From: Sediminibacterium magnilacihabitans
GTDB taxonomy: Bacteria > Bacteroidota > Bacteroidia > Chitinophagales > Chitinophagaceae
NCBI GenBank assembly: GCA_002973575.1
Contig: PVEQ01000021.1
Location: forward strand, 1 to 52,839
Length of the DNA stretch: 52,839 nt
Direction of reading: 5' to 3'
Numbering within the stretch: the stretch's first letter is position 1; each line of letters starts with the position of its first letter. Shown one piece after another: positions 16,889 to 24,942 of this stretch. Made by a program: the position numbers and the translations under genes. A model generated the notes under the pieces. The model was not told the origin of the DNA and did not search any database. It saw only the letters and a program-made list of their open reading frames with translations.

Positions 16889-17483
16889 TACCCAGCTTCA
16901 GCGAAAAATAATTCAGCCAATAATCTACCGATTGATCATAATCGGATTTTTGTATCACCATACCGGTACCGCCTCGCCAATAGTTAATCCATGGCACCCA
17001 GGTGTTATAACGTTCGGTAATAGTTTTAAAACCATAACCCACACTCAACATCAGCTTCCTTCTTGCAGCAGCATTGAGTATGTACCCCAATCCTATATCT
17101 GTGTACAATCCGTTGTCAAACTGACTGCCTTCTTGGGTCGACGACCAATAACTGTACATCATCTTCTGCTGCCAGGGCATCGGCGAAGCAATATTATAAC
17201 CCAGGTTGAGGTATGAAAAACAAGCATTCTTTTTACCAAAGAAAAACCTGGTATCAGTGAACACAGGTATGCTGCGCAATTTGTAATAATCCATCCCACA
17301 TCCCAACCCAAATGCCCATTGCTTTTTCTGAAGCCCTCCTACCAATTGCCATTGTCCGCTATAAATATGATCTCCACTCAATACACCGGTTTGTGGAATG
17401 AGGTAAAATTTTTTCTGTTTTTGCTGTGCTGATGAAGTAATGGTTGTGAGCACCAACAACAGGCTTACCATATATTTCTTCAT
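16875..17483 (-). CDS. Small outer-membrane-like protein, last gene of ECF operon
   Basis: A 202-residue exported protein that I cannot assign to a named family. The signal peptide is at residues 1-20 (MKKYMVSLLLVLTTI, cleavage near SSAQ-Q). The mature part alternates short beta-like strands rich in Gly, Tyr and Trp (FGLGCGMDYYKL, YTDIGLGYIL, LMLSVGYGFKT) and ends in FSLKLGIKLW, a typical aromatic C-terminus of an outer-membrane barrel. Length fits an 8-stranded barrel. The start ATG lies 1 bp after the stop of the LVIVD lipoprotein gene (TGA-T-ATG), implying translational coupling. A longer frame reaching back into that gene is not used. It is the distal member of the sigma-factor-led operon. 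Confidence 0.75.
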   Translation of the reverse strand: MKKYMVSLLLVLTTITSSAQQKQKKFYLIPQTGVLSGDHIYSGQWQLVGGLQKKQWAFGLGCGMDYYKLRSIPVFTDTRFFFGKKNACFSYLNLGYNIASPMPWQQKMMYSYWSSTQEGSQFDNGLYTDIGLGYILNAAARRKLMLSVGYGFKTITERYNTWVPWINYWRGGTGMVIQKSDYDQSVDYWLNYFSLKLGIKLW

Positions 17484-17484
17484 A

Positions 17485-18741
17485 TCAGTTGTTTTGAATA
17501 ACAGGAATTTTGCTTGCGATCTTTGCATTGTTCACGTCCGAATAATCGATGCAATACAACCCATCCTTTGCAGTGACGATCGCTATTCCGCCCAATGCAA
17601 TCACATCAGTAGGCTGAAACCCTTTTACCTGGCTCAATAAACTAAGGTTATAAGGGTCCCCGGCATTGAACAGTTTGAGTCCATCCCTGCCATCACAGAT
17701 GAATAACAGGTAACCGTCTTTCGACAAGCCCTGCGGACCACTGAGCGGGTACGACCTGACAGGCACAGGATGCAAAAGGTCTTTCAGGTTGATGATATCC
17801 AACTGGTTCGTGAACCCGCCACAAAATCCGCCTCCTCGCAGGGTAACATACGCATAATCGCCGTCTGCAATCACCGGATCACAGGTTCTCACATGCGTGA
17901 ATTGTGAAAGAAATGTGGGTTGATCGGGATTGCTTGCATTGTAAATGAACATCCCCACCATGCTGCCGATGAACAGGTTATTCTTATAAGGAAAGATGGT
18001 TTCAATATTGCTTTGTGACAAGGCTATGGATTGCACATAACGCGGCGCGGCGGCCTGCTGAACGTTGAATACTTTCAGGTCGCTCTGGCTAACTGTGTAC
18101 AGGCGCTGGCTCAGTTGTGCAAAGCGCGACAACGATCCGGCAATACCGATAGCAGTGGGAGCTCCGGATGCGTTCGCAGGTGTAGAAAAGTATACATTAC
18201 CGTATTGTTGTCTCATTTTATTGGCCACTGCTGCAAAACTTTGTTCAAAACGAGATGAAACAGCCGTGTCGATCCTGATCCACCGGGTAATTACTTTGGT
18301 AGTATCGGGATAAAAATCTGTGTAAATCCGTTGCGGAAAAACACCTTGCAATGCCTGTACCAGGCTAACACTGGCAGGATTGCTGATATCAATCGTTACC
18401 ATGTCTGTGTAACAATCGGCGTACAGGTAATTACCCTGTATGGCCAGGTCTGCACAGCCCGGCACATGGATGAATGCCTGGTTCACCGGCTTGGCGGGAT
18501 CTGTGAGGTCTATTACATGTATCCCTTTGTTCAGCTCATTCAGAAAAACATAATGATCTTTTACTACAATCTTACCGGGTTGTTGCACGGGTTCAGGTGC
18601 ATCACTTTTGATATCCGCGCGCACTTCGTCTTTAGTGGCATAAACAGGCCTGTAGAATGTATAGTGTGTGGTGGCTTTGTCTTTGGTGCAGGATACCAGC
18701 AACCAAATAGATCCGGCGAATGTCAGCAGCAGCTTTTTCAT
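17485..18741 (-). CDS. LVIVD-repeat lipoprotein
   Basis: A 418-residue exported lipoprotein with lipobox LLVSC (Cys18). The mature part is made of LVIVD-type repeats, seen as units such as KGIHVIDLTDPAKPV, DMVTIDISNPASVSLV and NQLDIINLKDLLHPVPV. These form a beta-propeller-like fold found on cell-surface proteins of Bacteroidota and archaea. The biochemical role of LVIVD proteins is unknown; binding of a surface ligand or partner is the usual guess. Start: second in-frame ATG (MKKLLLTFAG); another ATG lies 6 bp upstream. It is third in an operon whose first gene is an ECF sigma factor and whose second is a one-TM barrel-like protein, 50 bp upstream. It is coupled to the next gene at 1 bp. Confidence 0.85.
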   Translation of the reverse strand: MKKLLLTFAGSIWLLVSCTKDKATTHYTFYRPVYATKDEVRADIKSDAPEPVQQPGKIVVKDHYVFLNELNKGIHVIDLTDPAKPVNQAFIHVPGCADLAIQGNYLYADCYTDMVTIDISNPASVSLVQALQGVFPQRIYTDFYPDTTKVITRWIRIDTAVSSRFEQSFAAVANKMRQQYGNVYFSTPANASGAPTAIGIAGSLSRFAQLSQRLYTVSQSDLKVFNVQQAAAPRYVQSIALSQSNIETIFPYKNNLFIGSMVGMFIYNASNPDQPTFLSQFTHVRTCDPVIADGDYAYVTLRGGGFCGGFTNQLDIINLKDLLHPVPVRSYPLSGPQGLSKDGYLLFICDGRDGLKLFNAGDPYNLSLLSQVKGFQPTDVIALGGIAIVTAKDGLYCIDYSDVNNAKIASKIPVIQNN

Positions 18742-18791
18742 AAACATGCATTTGCGATACTGACACAGGTTATTTACTCACCGTTGCATTA

Positions 18792-20096
18792 CTATTTTCG
18801 TTGTGGAAATACACAGACAGCTCTCAAAGTTGGCTGCCATAAATATTGTTTTGTTCCTTCCTGGCGGGAGAGGTTGGTGATGAAGAATTTTGCTTGCGGA
18901 CCAACGTAAATAAAAGGAGTTTTCCCTATCCCAATGTCCAGACCGGTTGACAATTGCAGGTTCAGTTTACGCAAGAGATCGTTGTTGTGAAATAAAAGAT
19001 TGTCTTTCTGATCATAATGCAATCCGTTGCTGCCCAATAACAGACTGGCTCCTGCTCCCAGCTCCCACCTGAATGGCAATACACGGAACAACTTAAACGG
19101 AGTATAGAGATGAACCGCAACTTCCAGGAAATGATAATGATTGGTATAACCGATACTATCAATGTTCTTATAATAGTAGCCACCCGTATTGGAATAACGC
19201 CCGTTCTGAGCCGACTTAATAGTACTGTCTTTTCGCATACCTACATTCAAACGATCCTGGTATAATCCATAGCCAACAGAAAGCCCGAGACTATTTTTCT
19301 TTCCGATGGCTTTGTTGAATTCAACACCCAGGTTAAAAGAAAACGCATCATGAAATGCCGGCGGCATTGCCGCGCCTGTTGATCCATTACTGAGATTGCT
19401 CCCCGGCGGGCTGTAATACATATCGGCGCTGGCTGCATGGGTTCTCAGGATTGAATTACGAACCCCGCTGTTTCCAGCATTTGCAAACAGGTGTACCTGC
19501 CATTTCTTTTTCCCGGTTAGTATTACTTTTTCTTTTATAGCCGCTGGGGCTTCCGATGTTACAGCAGGCTTTCGTGCTTGTGCAGTATCAGTCGTTGTTG
19601 TTTCCGGCAAAACAGTGGCCGTAAATACTTTATTTTTTTCTACCATTACCGCATCTGCTTCGGTTGTTTCGATATGCAGGTCTTGTGTTGCCGGTTTTGA
19701 CGCTTCTATTTTACCCGGCATATTTATTTTGCCTGGCTCACCGGTTACAACAACAAGATTTGTTGTTCTTTTTTGTTGATGTTCTATTTCCCGAACTGTC
19801 TCTTTTTCTTCAGGTAATTTATTTGTTGCTGTCTCTTCTGTGTTTGATCGTTGACCATGGGTTGTTACAGGTTGCTTATTTACTATTACAGGTTGATGTG
19901 TTTCCTTCGTTTGAAATTTCCACCAGATCCAACTCCCGCCACAACAGATCGCCAGCAAGAACAGCCAAAGCACCCACCTGCGCTTTCGCTCCCGTTGCAG
20001 GGATGCTGCCACTACCTCCCAGGAAGCGGCATCTGGCTGTATCTGCAGATCAGCCAGCTCTTCGCGTACCTGTTGTTCAAACGATCTATCGGGCAT
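18792..20096 (-). CDS. One-TM protein with cytosolic anti-sigma-like head and barrel-like C-terminus
   Basis: A 434-residue protein with an unusual layout. Residues 1-40 are a short cytosolic helix-rich head (REELADLQIQPDAASWEVVAAS type), the position and style of a Bacteroidota anti-sigma tether. Residues 41-59 are a single Trp-rich membrane helix. Residues about 62-200 are a Thr/Glu/Lys-rich linker likely to span periplasm. From about 205 to the end is a Gly/Tyr-rich beta region resembling an outer-membrane beta-barrel (SLGLSVGYGLYQDR, WELGAGASLLLGS, FIYVGPQAKFFI). Its ATG overlaps the sigma-factor stop by 11 bp, so the two are translationally coupled, as sigma/anti-sigma pairs usually are. 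I infer a regulator of the upstream sigma factor; no catalytic or known anti-sigma motif proves it. Confidence 0.7.
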   Translation of the reverse strand: MPDRSFEQQVREELADLQIQPDAASWEVVAASLQRERKRRWVLWLFLLAICCGGSWIWWKFQTKETHQPVIVNKQPVTTHGQRSNTEETATNKLPEEKETVREIEHQQKRTTNLVVVTGEPGKINMPGKIEASKPATQDLHIETTEADAVMVEKNKVFTATVLPETTTTDTAQARKPAVTSEAPAAIKEKVILTGKKKWQVHLFANAGNSGVRNSILRTHAASADMYYSPPGSNLSNGSTGAAMPPAFHDAFSFNLGVEFNKAIGKKNSLGLSVGYGLYQDRLNVGMRKDSTIKSAQNGRYSNTGGYYYKNIDSIGYTNHYHFLEVAVHLYTPFKLFRVLPFRWELGAGASLLLGSNGLHYDQKDNLLFHNNDLLRKLNLQLSTGLDIGIGKTPFIYVGPQAKFFITNLSRQEGTKQYLWQPTLRAVCVFPQRK

Positions 20097-20646
20097 ACTT
20101 ATCTTTTTTTCCGTTAACAACATTTTTTCCCATCCAGCTGATCAGCAAAGCCCTGGCCCTTGAATACTGGGAGCGGCTCGTGCCTTCGCTGATGCCGAGT
20201 ATTTTTCCGATTTCCACATGCGTGTACCCTTCTACCGCATGCAGGTTGAAAATAGCCTGGTAACCCGGCGGCAATTGCCTCACCAACGCCAGCAGGTCTT
20301 TCATACCCAGCTTCCATTCCGGTTCTGCCTGTGTAACAGGATGCAGGTGACTGTCTTCGAAAGACAGATCGAGCTGGTACTGCGGTTTTCGCTTGAGATA
20401 ATTGATGGCGGTATTGACCATGATGCGCCTGATCCAGGCGCCCAGCTCTCCTTCGGCCTTGTACTGGTGCAGGTGCCCGAATACTTTGATGAAGCCTTGT
20501 TGTAACACTTCCTCGGCATCATGCATACTTTTGGTATACCGGTAACAGACACCCAGCATAGATGCCGCAAACAGGTCATACAACTGCTTCTGCGCAGCGG
20601 TATGATGCCTGAGACAGTCTTTTACCAGTTTCTGCTGATCAACCAT
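20086..20646 (-). CDS. ECF-type RNA polymerase sigma factor
   Basis: A 186-residue alternative sigma factor. Region 2 spans roughly residues 15-85 (YDLFAASMLGVCYRYTKSMHDAEEVLQQGFIKVF, with the core-binding and -10 recognition helices). Region 4 spans 115-170 (LPPGYQAIFNLHAVEGYTHVEIGKILGISEGTSRSQYSRAR, a clear helix-turn-helix). There is no region 1 or 3, so it belongs to the ECF class. It is the first gene of a four-gene minus-strand unit and probably directs its own operon; the target promoter is unknown. It is divergent from bioA across 88 bp. The stop overlaps the next ATG by 11 bp. Confidence 0.93.
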   Translation of the reverse strand: MVDQQKLVKDCLRHHTAAQKQLYDLFAASMLGVCYRYTKSMHDAEEVLQQGFIKVFGHLHQYKAEGELGAWIRRIMVNTAINYLKRKPQYQLDLSFEDSHLHPVTQAEPEWKLGMKDLLALVRQLPPGYQAIFNLHAVEGYTHVEIGKILGISEGTSRSQYSRARALLISWMGKNVVNGKKDKYAR

Positions 20647-20722
20647 TTGGTGTGCATTCGTTTAAGTGACACCCGTTGTGCTTGATAACGTTGCATCTGC
20701 AATAAAAATAAGGTTTCAGCAG

Positions 20723-20730
20723 TACCTTTA
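20723..20730 (+). promoter_or_regulatory. -7-type box adjacent to bioA ATG
   Basis: TACCTTTA (7 of 8 to TAnnTTTG) ends 4 bp before the bioA ATG at 20735. If used, transcription would start at or next to the start codon. Confidence 0.45.
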
Positions 20731-20734
20731 CAGC

Positions 20735-21997
20735 ATGAGTTTAGTAGCAAGGGACCGCCAGGTGATCTGGCATCCGTTTACCCGGCAGAAGAACATGTTG
20801 CCACCCATTCCCATTGTAAAAGGAGAAGGCACGCTTTTGTGGGACGAGGATGGAAAAAGCTATATCGATGCCGTCAGCAGCTGGTGGGTAAACCTGCACG
20901 GTCATGCACATCCTTATATTGCCGAAAAATTGTACCGCCAGGCATTGCAACTGGAGCAGGTGATCTTTGCCGGCTTCACACACAAACCTGCCGTAGAACT
21001 GGCCGAGCGATTGTTGCCGCTGCTTCCCGGTCATTTTTCCCGCGTATTCTACAGCGACAATGGGTCTACTGCTACCGAAGTTGCCCTTAAAATGGCCATC
21101 CAATATTGGTGGAATCAAAATGAAAAGCATCGGAAAAAAATACTGGCTTTCCATCATTCCTATCATGGAGATACATTCGGCGCAATGAGTGTGAGTGACC
21201 GAAGCGTGTTCACACTTGCTTTTCATGACCTCTTATTCGATGTCGTATTTATAGATACGCCCACAACAACCAATCTCCCTTCCTTAATTGAAACCATTTC
21301 GGCGCATGCAGCAGAAACCGCTGCCTTTATTTATGAGCCCCTGGTGCAGGGCGCAGGCGGCATCAAAATGTACGATGTTGCTCCGATGGATCATCTGCTG
21401 AAACAGGTGAAAAAAATGGGCATCATCTGTATTGCCGACGAAGTGATGACGGGCTTTTGGAGAACAGGCAAATCATTCGCCAGTCATTATCTTTCTGTAG
21501 AACCCGATATCATTTGCCTGAGCAAAGGACTCACAGGCGGTACCATGGCGCTGGGTGTAACGGCCTGTTCCCCAAAAATCTATGATGCATATATGAGCGA
21601 TGATGCATTGAAAACTTTTTTCCATGGCCACTCTTTCACCGCCAACCCGCTCGCCTGCACTGCTGCACTGGCCAGCCTCGATTTGCTACACGAAGCCGAC
21701 TGCCGGCATCAAATACAGATGATCTGTGAAGAGAACCAGCAATTTGCCGTTCAGCTACAACACAGCCAGCTTCCTTATAAAAACATCAGGGTAAGGGGTA
21801 CCATCCTGGCATTTGAAATTGAACAGGGCGAAGATGTTTATCTCAATAATATCGGCGCGCTGGTTACCGAACAGGCTTTGAGCAAGGGCATTTACCTGCG
21901 TCCGTTGGGCAATACCGTGTACATCATGCCTCCGTATTGCATATCGAGAGCAGAATTGCAACAGGTATATGACTGCATACTATCCATCCGGCTATAA
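20735..21997 (+). CDS. bioA: Adenosylmethionine-8-amino-7-oxononanoate aminotransferase (BioA)
   Basis: PLP enzyme of biotin synthesis that transfers an amino group from SAM to KAPA, giving DAPA. The 420-residue chain has the class-III aminotransferase signatures: IWHPFTRQK at the N-terminus (typical of BioA), SSWWVNLHGH, the PLP phosphate loop DNGSTATEVALK, IADEVMTGFWRTG, and the Schiff-base Lys264 in CLSKGLTGG. The start is the ATG giving MSLVARDRQ; the longer frame runs into the divergent promoter region. No other biotin genes (bioB, bioF, bioD) occur here, so the pathway must be split on the chromosome. It stands alone, divergent from the ECF sigma operon. Confidence 0.95.
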   Translation: MSLVARDRQVIWHPFTRQKNMLPPIPIVKGEGTLLWDEDGKSYIDAVSSWWVNLHGHAHPYIAEKLYRQALQLEQVIFAGFTHKPAVELAERLLPLLPGHFSRVFYSDNGSTATEVALKMAIQYWWNQNEKHRKKILAFHHSYHGDTFGAMSVSDRSVFTLAFHDLLFDVVFIDTPTTTNLPSLIETISAHAAETAAFIYEPLVQGAGGIKMYDVAPMDHLLKQVKKMGIICIADEVMTGFWRTGKSFASHYLSVEPDIICLSKGLTGGTMALGVTACSPKIYDAYMSDDALKTFFHGHSFTANPLACTAALASLDLLHEADCRHQIQMICEENQQFAVQLQHSQLPYKNIRVRGTILAFEIEQGEDVYLNNIGALVTEQALSKGIYLRPLGNTVYIMPPYCISRAELQQVYDCILSIRL

Positions 21998-22298
21998 AAG
22001 TTGCGCTACTGGATCTTTATCGAAGGTGGTTCATAGTCATAGAGAAGCATCCTAGCCAGTTTCTCATACTATGATTTCACATAGCGAAAGATAAACATAT
22101 TTCCCAATTACCTGATAATAGATCATTGAGATCACAACAAAAGTGCGGTGCAAGCCACAACTCATTCATAGTTATCTCACTACTGTGTACGCCGTGGTGG
22201 AGTATAGTGTACCGCTCCCACAGTGTTGTGTAAGCGGCCATTTGAACATGGCGGAACAATTAAAACATTGATTTACAATTCCGAAGTCATTTTTCAGC
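21998..22298. other. 301-bp gene-free, hairpin-rich interval
   Basis: No convincing gene. Inverted repeats are visible. TCATAGT...GAGAA at 22031-22046 pairs imperfectly with TTCTC..ACTATGA at 22061-22074. GCCAT/ATGGC lies at 22237-22252. ACTGTG/CACAGT brackets a GGAG/CTCC pair around 22180-22225. None has a T-run, so they are not clear terminators for bioA. It could hold a small RNA or the remnant of a mobile element; nothing identifies which. A 60-codon frame on the minus strand shows no recognisable protein. Confidence 0.4.
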
Positions 22299-23618
22299 TC
22301 AAAGTCCGAACAAGCCGGCATTCAGCAACTGAAGGGTTTTGGTCTTGTAATCGCTGGGAACCAGCAGGGAAATATTATGCGGACTACCGCCGTAGCTCAC
22401 CATGGTAACAGGTACTTCCTTAATGGCATCAAACAGCTTTTTAAGTACGTCTTCTGTCTGCGCAATTTCATTACCTACGATGGAAACAATGGTTTGCCCT
22501 TTTTCCACTTCCACTGAGCCGAAGGGTTCGAGCTCTTTGATGATGGATGCAAGCGCTGCATCGCTATCGATGGTTACAGATACCGCCACTTCGGAAGTGG
22601 TGATCATATCGATGGAAGTCTTGTATTTTTCAAACACTTCAAACACTTTCCTCAAAAAGCCATAAGCCAGCAACATGCGGCTGCTCTTGATCTTGATGGC
22701 TATGATACCATCTTTGGCGGCCACGGCTTTCACACCTACACTGCCTGCTTCTTTGGTGATCACGGTACCTGCCGCATCGGGCTGCATGGTATTGAGCAGC
22801 TTCACCGGCACGTTCTCCTGCTGCGCAGGCCAGATACAGGTAGGGTGCAATATCTTGGCGCCGAAATAAGCCAACTCGGCAGCTTCATCGAAACTCAGTT
22901 GCTCAATGGCCACTGTTTTATTAACGATGCGCGGGTCGTTGTTGTGCATGCCGTCGATATCGGTCCATATTTCACATACGTTGGCATGAGCGGCGGCAGC
23001 TACCAATGAAGCAGTGTAATCGCTTCCTCCGCGTTTCAGGTTATCTACTTCTCCCCTTGCATTGCGACAGATATATCCCTGGGTGATGAATATTTTTTTG
23101 TTGCTATGCTGTTTCAGCAACTCATTCAGCTTGGAGCGGATGCTGCTCAACTGGGGCTCTTCATTGCTATCGATGCTCATGAACTCCAATGCGGGCAGCA
23201 GCAAATGATCTACTTCCTGCTCATCGAGAAAAGTGCTGAACAGCTTGGTGCTCATCAGTTCTCCTTGTGCCAGGATGTCTTTGTTCAGCGCCTCGCTGAA
23301 AGAAATGCGTAAAATGATATTGAGGAATTCAAAATGCTCGGTAACAATCGCATTGGCTTTGGCGCGGTTCTCTTCTTTCTGAACGAGATCCAATACAAAA
23401 CTCCTGTAATGCTTTTCCAGGGTATCAATCTTCTGTTTGGCTGCCACCCGATCACTTGCTGCTAAACTGCTGCTGATCTCCACCAGGGCATTGGTTGTTC
23501 CGCTCAATGCACTCAACACCACGATCTTGGGTTCTGCATCTTTTGTAATCAACTCATATACCTGGCGCATGCGTTCCGGCTTACCTACACTGGTGCCGCC
23601 AAACTTCATAATCTTCAT
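22299..23618 (-). CDS. lysC: Aspartate kinase (monofunctional)
   Basis: Phosphorylates L-aspartate to aspartyl-4-phosphate, the first step toward lysine, threonine, methionine and diaminopimelate. The 439-residue chain shows the kinase motif KFGGTSVGKPERM at the N-terminus, GGSDYTASLVAAA (substrate/ATP site) and EIWTDIDGMHNNDPR. Two ACT domains follow from about residue 295 (VEVEKGQTIVSIVGNE in the second), so feedback control is likely. No homoserine dehydrogenase domain is fused. The start ATG (MKIMKFGGTS) sits 34 bp below a TACCTTTG box. It is a single-gene unit; the 301-bp gene-free stretch lies downstream. Confidence 0.95.
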   Translation of the reverse strand: MKIMKFGGTSVGKPERMRQVYELITKDAEPKIVVLSALSGTTNALVEISSSLAASDRVAAKQKIDTLEKHYRSFVLDLVQKEENRAKANAIVTEHFEFLNIILRISFSEALNKDILAQGELMSTKLFSTFLDEQEVDHLLLPALEFMSIDSNEEPQLSSIRSKLNELLKQHSNKKIFITQGYICRNARGEVDNLKRGGSDYTASLVAAAAHANVCEIWTDIDGMHNNDPRIVNKTVAIEQLSFDEAAELAYFGAKILHPTCIWPAQQENVPVKLLNTMQPDAAGTVITKEAGSVGVKAVAAKDGIIAIKIKSSRMLLAYGFLRKVFEVFEKYKTSIDMITTSEVAVSVTIDSDAALASIIKELEPFGSVEVEKGQTIVSIVGNEIAQTEDVLKKLFDAIKEVPVTMVSYGGSPHNISLLVPSDYKTKTLQLLNAGLFGL

Positions 23619-23652
23619 AAAAAAACCACTGGTTTAATTGTAAAATGAGTGG

Positions 23653-23660
23653 CAAAGGTA
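23653..23660 (-). promoter_or_regulatory. -7-type promoter box for lysC
   Basis: TACCTTTG on the minus strand matches TAnnTTTG exactly, 34 bp upstream of the lysC ATG. A TTG about 23 bp further upstream is a possible -33 element. Confidence 0.55.
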
Positions 23661-23711
23661 AAGCGGAGCAGCCAATATAGAAGCAAGATTTTAACGTACA
23701 ACCGTTAGTCA

Positions 23712-24785
23712 TTACAGCACCAGTGAAAACCGGGTTCCTAGTTCCTGCAACTCCTTTGCAACGCTGTCTACCAGGGGTATTCCTGCTGTTTTCCGCACTT
23801 GCTCCATTTCCCTTTCCGGGTCGCCGGGTATCAATACTTTTTCATGCCCAGGGGCAGGCTTTGCCGTACGGAACCGTTGTATCCAGTTATCCATATGCTG
23901 CTTGAACTCCGAAGCGGGTCTGAACGCATCTACCCGCATAGCTCCGAAGAAATGCCCCAGCCCTTTGCCCGGCATATTCTCCGGCATGGCCACATAGGCA
24001 GGGAAAGGCGGTACCCAGGGACCATAACTGGCGCCGCTGAGCACGGCTGAAAATATATCTACCACAGAACCCAATGCATATCCTTTATGGCTGCCATGGT
24101 CACGGTCGCTGCCCAGCGGAAGCAACGCCCCCTGCTTTTTCAATATGTTGGCATCGGTAGAAGCTTGTCCGTCTTTATCCTGCACCCATCCCAACGGTGT
24201 ATCGGCATTTTTTCTTTGCAGTATTTCCAGTTTGCCATTGGCAGCCGTTGTAGTGGCCAGATCGGCCACAAATGGCGGTTCTTCACCGGCCGGTATGGCC
24301 ACGGCTATGGGATTGGTGCCCAGCATCCGCTCAATGGAAAAAGTAGGCGCCACCAATGCACTCGCATTGGTCATGGCCATGCCAATCATATCCTGCTCCA
24401 GGGCCATCATGGCATGATAACCTGCTATTCCAAAATGATTGGAATTACGTACACTGACCCACCCGGTGCCTGCTTGCCGGGCTTTATCAATCGCCACCTG
24501 CATGGCAAAAGGCGCTACTACCAGTCCCAGTCCCGCGTCTCCATCCACCACGGCCGTAGAAGGCGTTTCATGTACGATCTTAATATCCGGTGTTGCATTC
24601 ACCCTTCCCGCTTCCCACAGCCGTACATAACCTGTAAGCCGGGCTACACCGTGACTGTCGATTCCCCGCATATCAGCAGATAACAGTGTTTGTGTAGCAG
24701 TAGCAGCGTGTACATCGGAACAGCCGATGGCTTTGAAAACGGATTGTGTAAACTGATAAAGATGATCGTAAGGATATATTTGCAT
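23712..24785 (-). CDS. Ldh-family (YbiC/YiaK/malate-lactate-type) NAD(P)-dependent oxidoreductase
   Basis: A 357-residue cytosolic dehydrogenase of the type-2 malate/L-lactate dehydrogenase family, which is unrelated to classical Rossmann LDH. Visible signatures are DMRGIDSHGVARL (catalytic His45), VRNSNHFGIAGYH, MAMTNASALVAPT, MLGTNPIAVAIPAG and SHKGYAL. Family members reduce 2-oxoacids such as oxaloacetate, ureidoglycolate-derived or 2,3-diketogulonate substrates; this one cannot be assigned. The start is the ATG giving MQIYPYDHL; an upstream ATG adds ten residues that do not fit the family. It is divergent from the transpeptidase-like gene, with a REP-like hairpin between them, and has no metabolic partners nearby. 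Confidence 0.9.
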   Translation of the reverse strand: MQIYPYDHLYQFTQSVFKAIGCSDVHAATATQTLLSADMRGIDSHGVARLTGYVRLWEAGRVNATPDIKIVHETPSTAVVDGDAGLGLVVAPFAMQVAIDKARQAGTGWVSVRNSNHFGIAGYHAMMALEQDMIGMAMTNASALVAPTFSIERMLGTNPIAVAIPAGEEPPFVADLATTTAANGKLEILQRKNADTPLGWVQDKDGQASTDANILKKQGALLPLGSDRDHGSHKGYALGSVVDIFSAVLSGASYGPWVPPFPAYVAMPENMPGKGLGHFFGAMRVDAFRPASEFKQHMDNWIQRFRTAKPAPGHEKVLIPGDPEREMEQVRKTAGIPLVDSVAKELQELGTRFSLVL

Positions 24786-24826
24786 AGGACGCAAGGTAGG
24801 GAATGAATGGTTCATTTATCATTGTT

Positions 24827-24909
24827 ATCGTCATTCCGAGCGAGCGAAGCGAGTCGAGGGAGCTGCTGAAGGCTTCATGAGGTCCCTCGGCTGCGCTCGG
24901 GATGACGAT
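24827..24909. repeat. REP-like palindromic element, full copy
   Basis: An 83-bp imperfect palindrome. Outer arms ATCGTCAT/ATGACGAT (24827-24834 with 24902-24909) are followed inward by CCGAGCG/CGCTCGG and CGAGGGA/TCCCTCG, with a bulge of GAGCGAAGCGAG type on the left. It lies between two divergent genes. A half copy (20 bases with one difference from one arm) is at 43467-43486. Presence of two copies and the extended hairpin support a dispersed REP-type repeat. Confidence 0.8.
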
Positions 24910-24930
24910 CAATTGGAAATAAATCTTCAG

Positions 24931-24938
24931 TAATTTCA
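24931..24938 (+). promoter_or_regulatory. Weak -7-type box adjacent to ATG
   Basis: TAATTTCA (6 of 8 to TAnnTTTG) ends 4 bp before the ATG at 24943. It matches the spacing pattern of five other genes here but is the weakest of the set. Confidence 0.3.
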
Positions 24939-24942
24939 ACGC

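Noticed and set aside
22077..22259. 60-codon minus-strand frame in the bioA-lysC gap
   Set aside because: No signal, domain or conserved-looking motif, and it lies over inverted repeats; more likely non-coding.
23619..23711. Lysine riboswitch or other leader upstream of lysC
   Set aside because: The gap to the next gene is only about 90 bp and holds a plain promoter box; no conserved riboswitch fold is recognisable.
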